A stretch of DNA of 64,000 nt from JAFAGX01 sp963759875 (GTDB taxonomy: Bacteria > Acidobacteriota > Terriglobia > Terriglobales > Acidobacteriaceae), in contig CAVXBB010000015.1 of NCBI GenBank assembly GCA_963759875.1, forward strand, positions 434,001 to 498,000, read 5' to 3'. This document shows positions 62,891 through 64,000 of the stretch, piece after piece. The translations under genes were made by a program, and so were the position numbers. Every line of letters starts with the position of its first letter. Position 1 is the stretch's first letter. A model generated the notes under the pieces. The model did not search any database, was not told the DNA's origin, and saw only the letters and a program-made list of their open reading frames with translations.

Positions 62891-64000
62891 ATGAGCCCGG
62901 GCGAAGTGCGCCGAGTAGAACGCTGGTTAGCTTCGGCACGGGTATTTCTCGCAGTCGCTGCCCTGGTTGCCATCTGGATGGATCCGGCAACTATCCACTA
63001 TTCCATCTGGGCTTTGGGATTGCTGGCTTTTTACATCGCCCAGGGAATGATCATTATCATCTTCCTGCGCCGACGGCAGCATTCCACGCCATCATTTCGC
63101 GTGCTGGTTCACAGCGCGGACATAGTCTGGCCAGCCCTGATCTCGATTTTTGCGCTTGGGCAAAGTAATACATTCTTTCTGTTCTTCGTTTTCGTTTTAG
63201 CAGCCGCAGCATACCGATGGGGCCTGTGGGAAACTCTTGGTACGGCTGCTGCTGCCGTCGTATTGCTGTGGACTGAGAGCTTTGCCTTGCGCTGGAGTTT
63301 GTTCCCTGCGATCTACGGCTTCTTTGTTCGTCTCCATTGGCCTTCTTTACTCTCCTCCGTTTACGCTTTTCTCTTCCGGTATCACTGGCCTCCTTTACAA
63401 GTGGATACCACTTATTTCGAGCCCAAAGCTCTTTTCATGCGCTCGGTGTATTTGGTCGTTTTGGGTTTGCTCCTGGGATATCTGGCGGAACAACAAAAGC
63501 AGCTTCGTGCCGAGAAGGCAATCATCGCGCGTACTCTGGGCAGGGCTCGCGTCGAAGCCGGCGTTTCTGGGACTCTGCAAGAGGTTTCCAAGGAACTGCT
63601 CTCCATCTATCGCGCAAAGCACGTGCTGATGGCTTCCCAGGAAGTCGACAGTCACCGTGTCTTTGTTGCGGAACTGAGCGCCGTCGGCCAGGGGCCGTCA
63701 TTCCAATGGCTGGAATCTTCGCCGCAGGATCCGGCCATCTACCTGCAGAAAACTCAGACAGCCGCCTGTTTTGTCGAGCGCCGCAAGAATGGAGCGCAAG
63801 CCTTCTCGACCCTGGCATTGGATGAGGGCGGAAGTCGATTATCGAACCCGAATACTGAATTCCTGGAAGCTTTTGCGTGCGCCCATCACTTCGACACCGC
63901 ACTGGTTGTTTCCTTTGCCTTTGGCCACGAGTGGCTGGGACGCATGTTCTTGCTCGACCCTGTGGTTACGGGAGAGATCGAAGAGGAGCTGCATTTTCTG
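62891..64000 (+). CDS. Membrane sensor protein with GAF-like region, cut by the window end
   Basis: The frame is open from ATG 62891 to the end of the window (370 residues so far, no stop). It begins MSPGEVRRVERWLASARVFL and has about five or six hydrophobic helices up to residue about 200 (SIWALGLLAFYIAQGMIIII, FFLFFVFVLAAAAYRWGLWE). A linker (LAEQQKQLRAEKAIIARTLG) is followed by a GAF-like domain (LQEVSKELLSIYRAKHVLMA, then alternating strands). This is the usual start of a histidine kinase whose catalytic part lies beyond 64000, an inference. A TTG at 62840 could also start it. Confidence 0.75.
   Translation, partial: MSPGEVRRVERWLASARVFLAVAALVAIWMDPATIHYSIWALGLLAFYIAQGMIIIIFLRRRQHSTPSFRVLVHSADIVWPALISIFALGQSNTFFLFFVFVLAAAAYRWGLWETLGTAAAAVVLLWTESFALRWSLFPAIYGFFVRLHWPSLLSSVYAFLFRYHWPPLQVDTTYFEPKALFMRSVYLVVLGLLLGYLAEQQKQLRAEKAIIARTLGRARVEAGVSGTLQEVSKELLSIYRAKHVLMASQEVDSHRVFVAELSAVGQGPSFQWLESSPQDPAIYLQKTQTAACFVERRKNGAQAFSTLALDEGGSRLSNPNTEFLEAFACAHHFDTALVVSFAFGHEWLGRMFLLDPVVTGEIEEELHFL

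Noticed and set aside
1..64000. Transposons, phage genes, CRISPR arrays, tRNA or rRNA genes
   Set aside because: No transposase, integrase, direct-repeat array, tRNA T-loop pattern or rRNA segment was recognised anywhere; the HNH gene at 45514 has a housekeeping context.

Overview
ORGANISM. The window looks like a chromosome segment from a soil Acidobacteriota (Terriglobia/Koribacter-like), probably from a metagenome assembly. This rests on family content typical of that phylum: a VWFA-related Acidobacterial-domain protein, a CRTAC/FG-GAP protein with ASPIC/UnbV, redoxin and TPR parts, a Vps10/sortilin-type BNR protein, a HAF-repeat protein, a TonB-dependent receptor with a carboxypeptidase-regulatory-like N-terminus, and a Ser/Thr kinase fused to TPRs. 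Composition is moderately GC-rich and even. No rRNA, tRNA, IS element, prophage or CRISPR array was recognised. LAYOUT. 0-11.5 kb: envelope and secreted proteins (HAF repeats, Wzz/GumC-like protein, the CRTAC-redoxin-TPR fusion, a 1024-residue secreted orphan, a VWFA protein, a 55-residue Flp pilin). 11.6-25.4 kb: two DHA2 drug exporters, secreted amidohydrolase, M28 peptidase, Vps10-like protein, alcohol dehydrogenase and gamma-glutamyltransferase. 25.5-35.5 kb: a gas-vesicle cluster flanked by two response regulators. 35.5-46.1 kb: TonB, FmdB, malate synthase, amino-acid and oligopeptide permeases, AlkD-like protein, YggU/DUF167, YggS, ComF, HNH nuclease. 46.2-64 kb: Ser/Thr kinase, M20 peptidase, pqqC-pqqD-pqqE, TonB-dependent receptor, group II amino-acid decarboxylase, lysS and two sensor proteins, the last cut by the window end. 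MOST INTERESTING SYSTEM. The gas-vesicle cluster reads leftward as [tandem ArsA/Get3-like ATPase]-gvpF/L-gvpA/J-gvpF/L-gvpK, then [gvpA/J]-gvpA-[sensor histidine kinase]-gvpF/L-gvpG-[80-residue protein]. It has three GvpA/J paralogues, three GvpF/L paralogues, GvpG and GvpK, but no GvpN or GvpC was seen. A two-domain ArsA/Get3-type ATPase with a CxxC in each half heads the operon. A histidine kinase with a four-cysteine GAF-like domain sits inside the second operon. The inverted repeat TACAG-N6-CTGTA lies at the gvpA promoter and upstream of the response-regulator gene at 25.6 kb, which suggests a dedicated two-component circuit. GvpA and its nearest paralogue have arginine-rich C-terminal tails. 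SEQUENCE QUALITY. Three genes (small membrane protein at 13.3 kb, ArsA-like ATPase, malate synthase), and probably the 5' end of the CRTAC gene, are each broken by what looks like one missing base. In every case one added base restores the family's normal length, so base-calling error is the simplest explanation.
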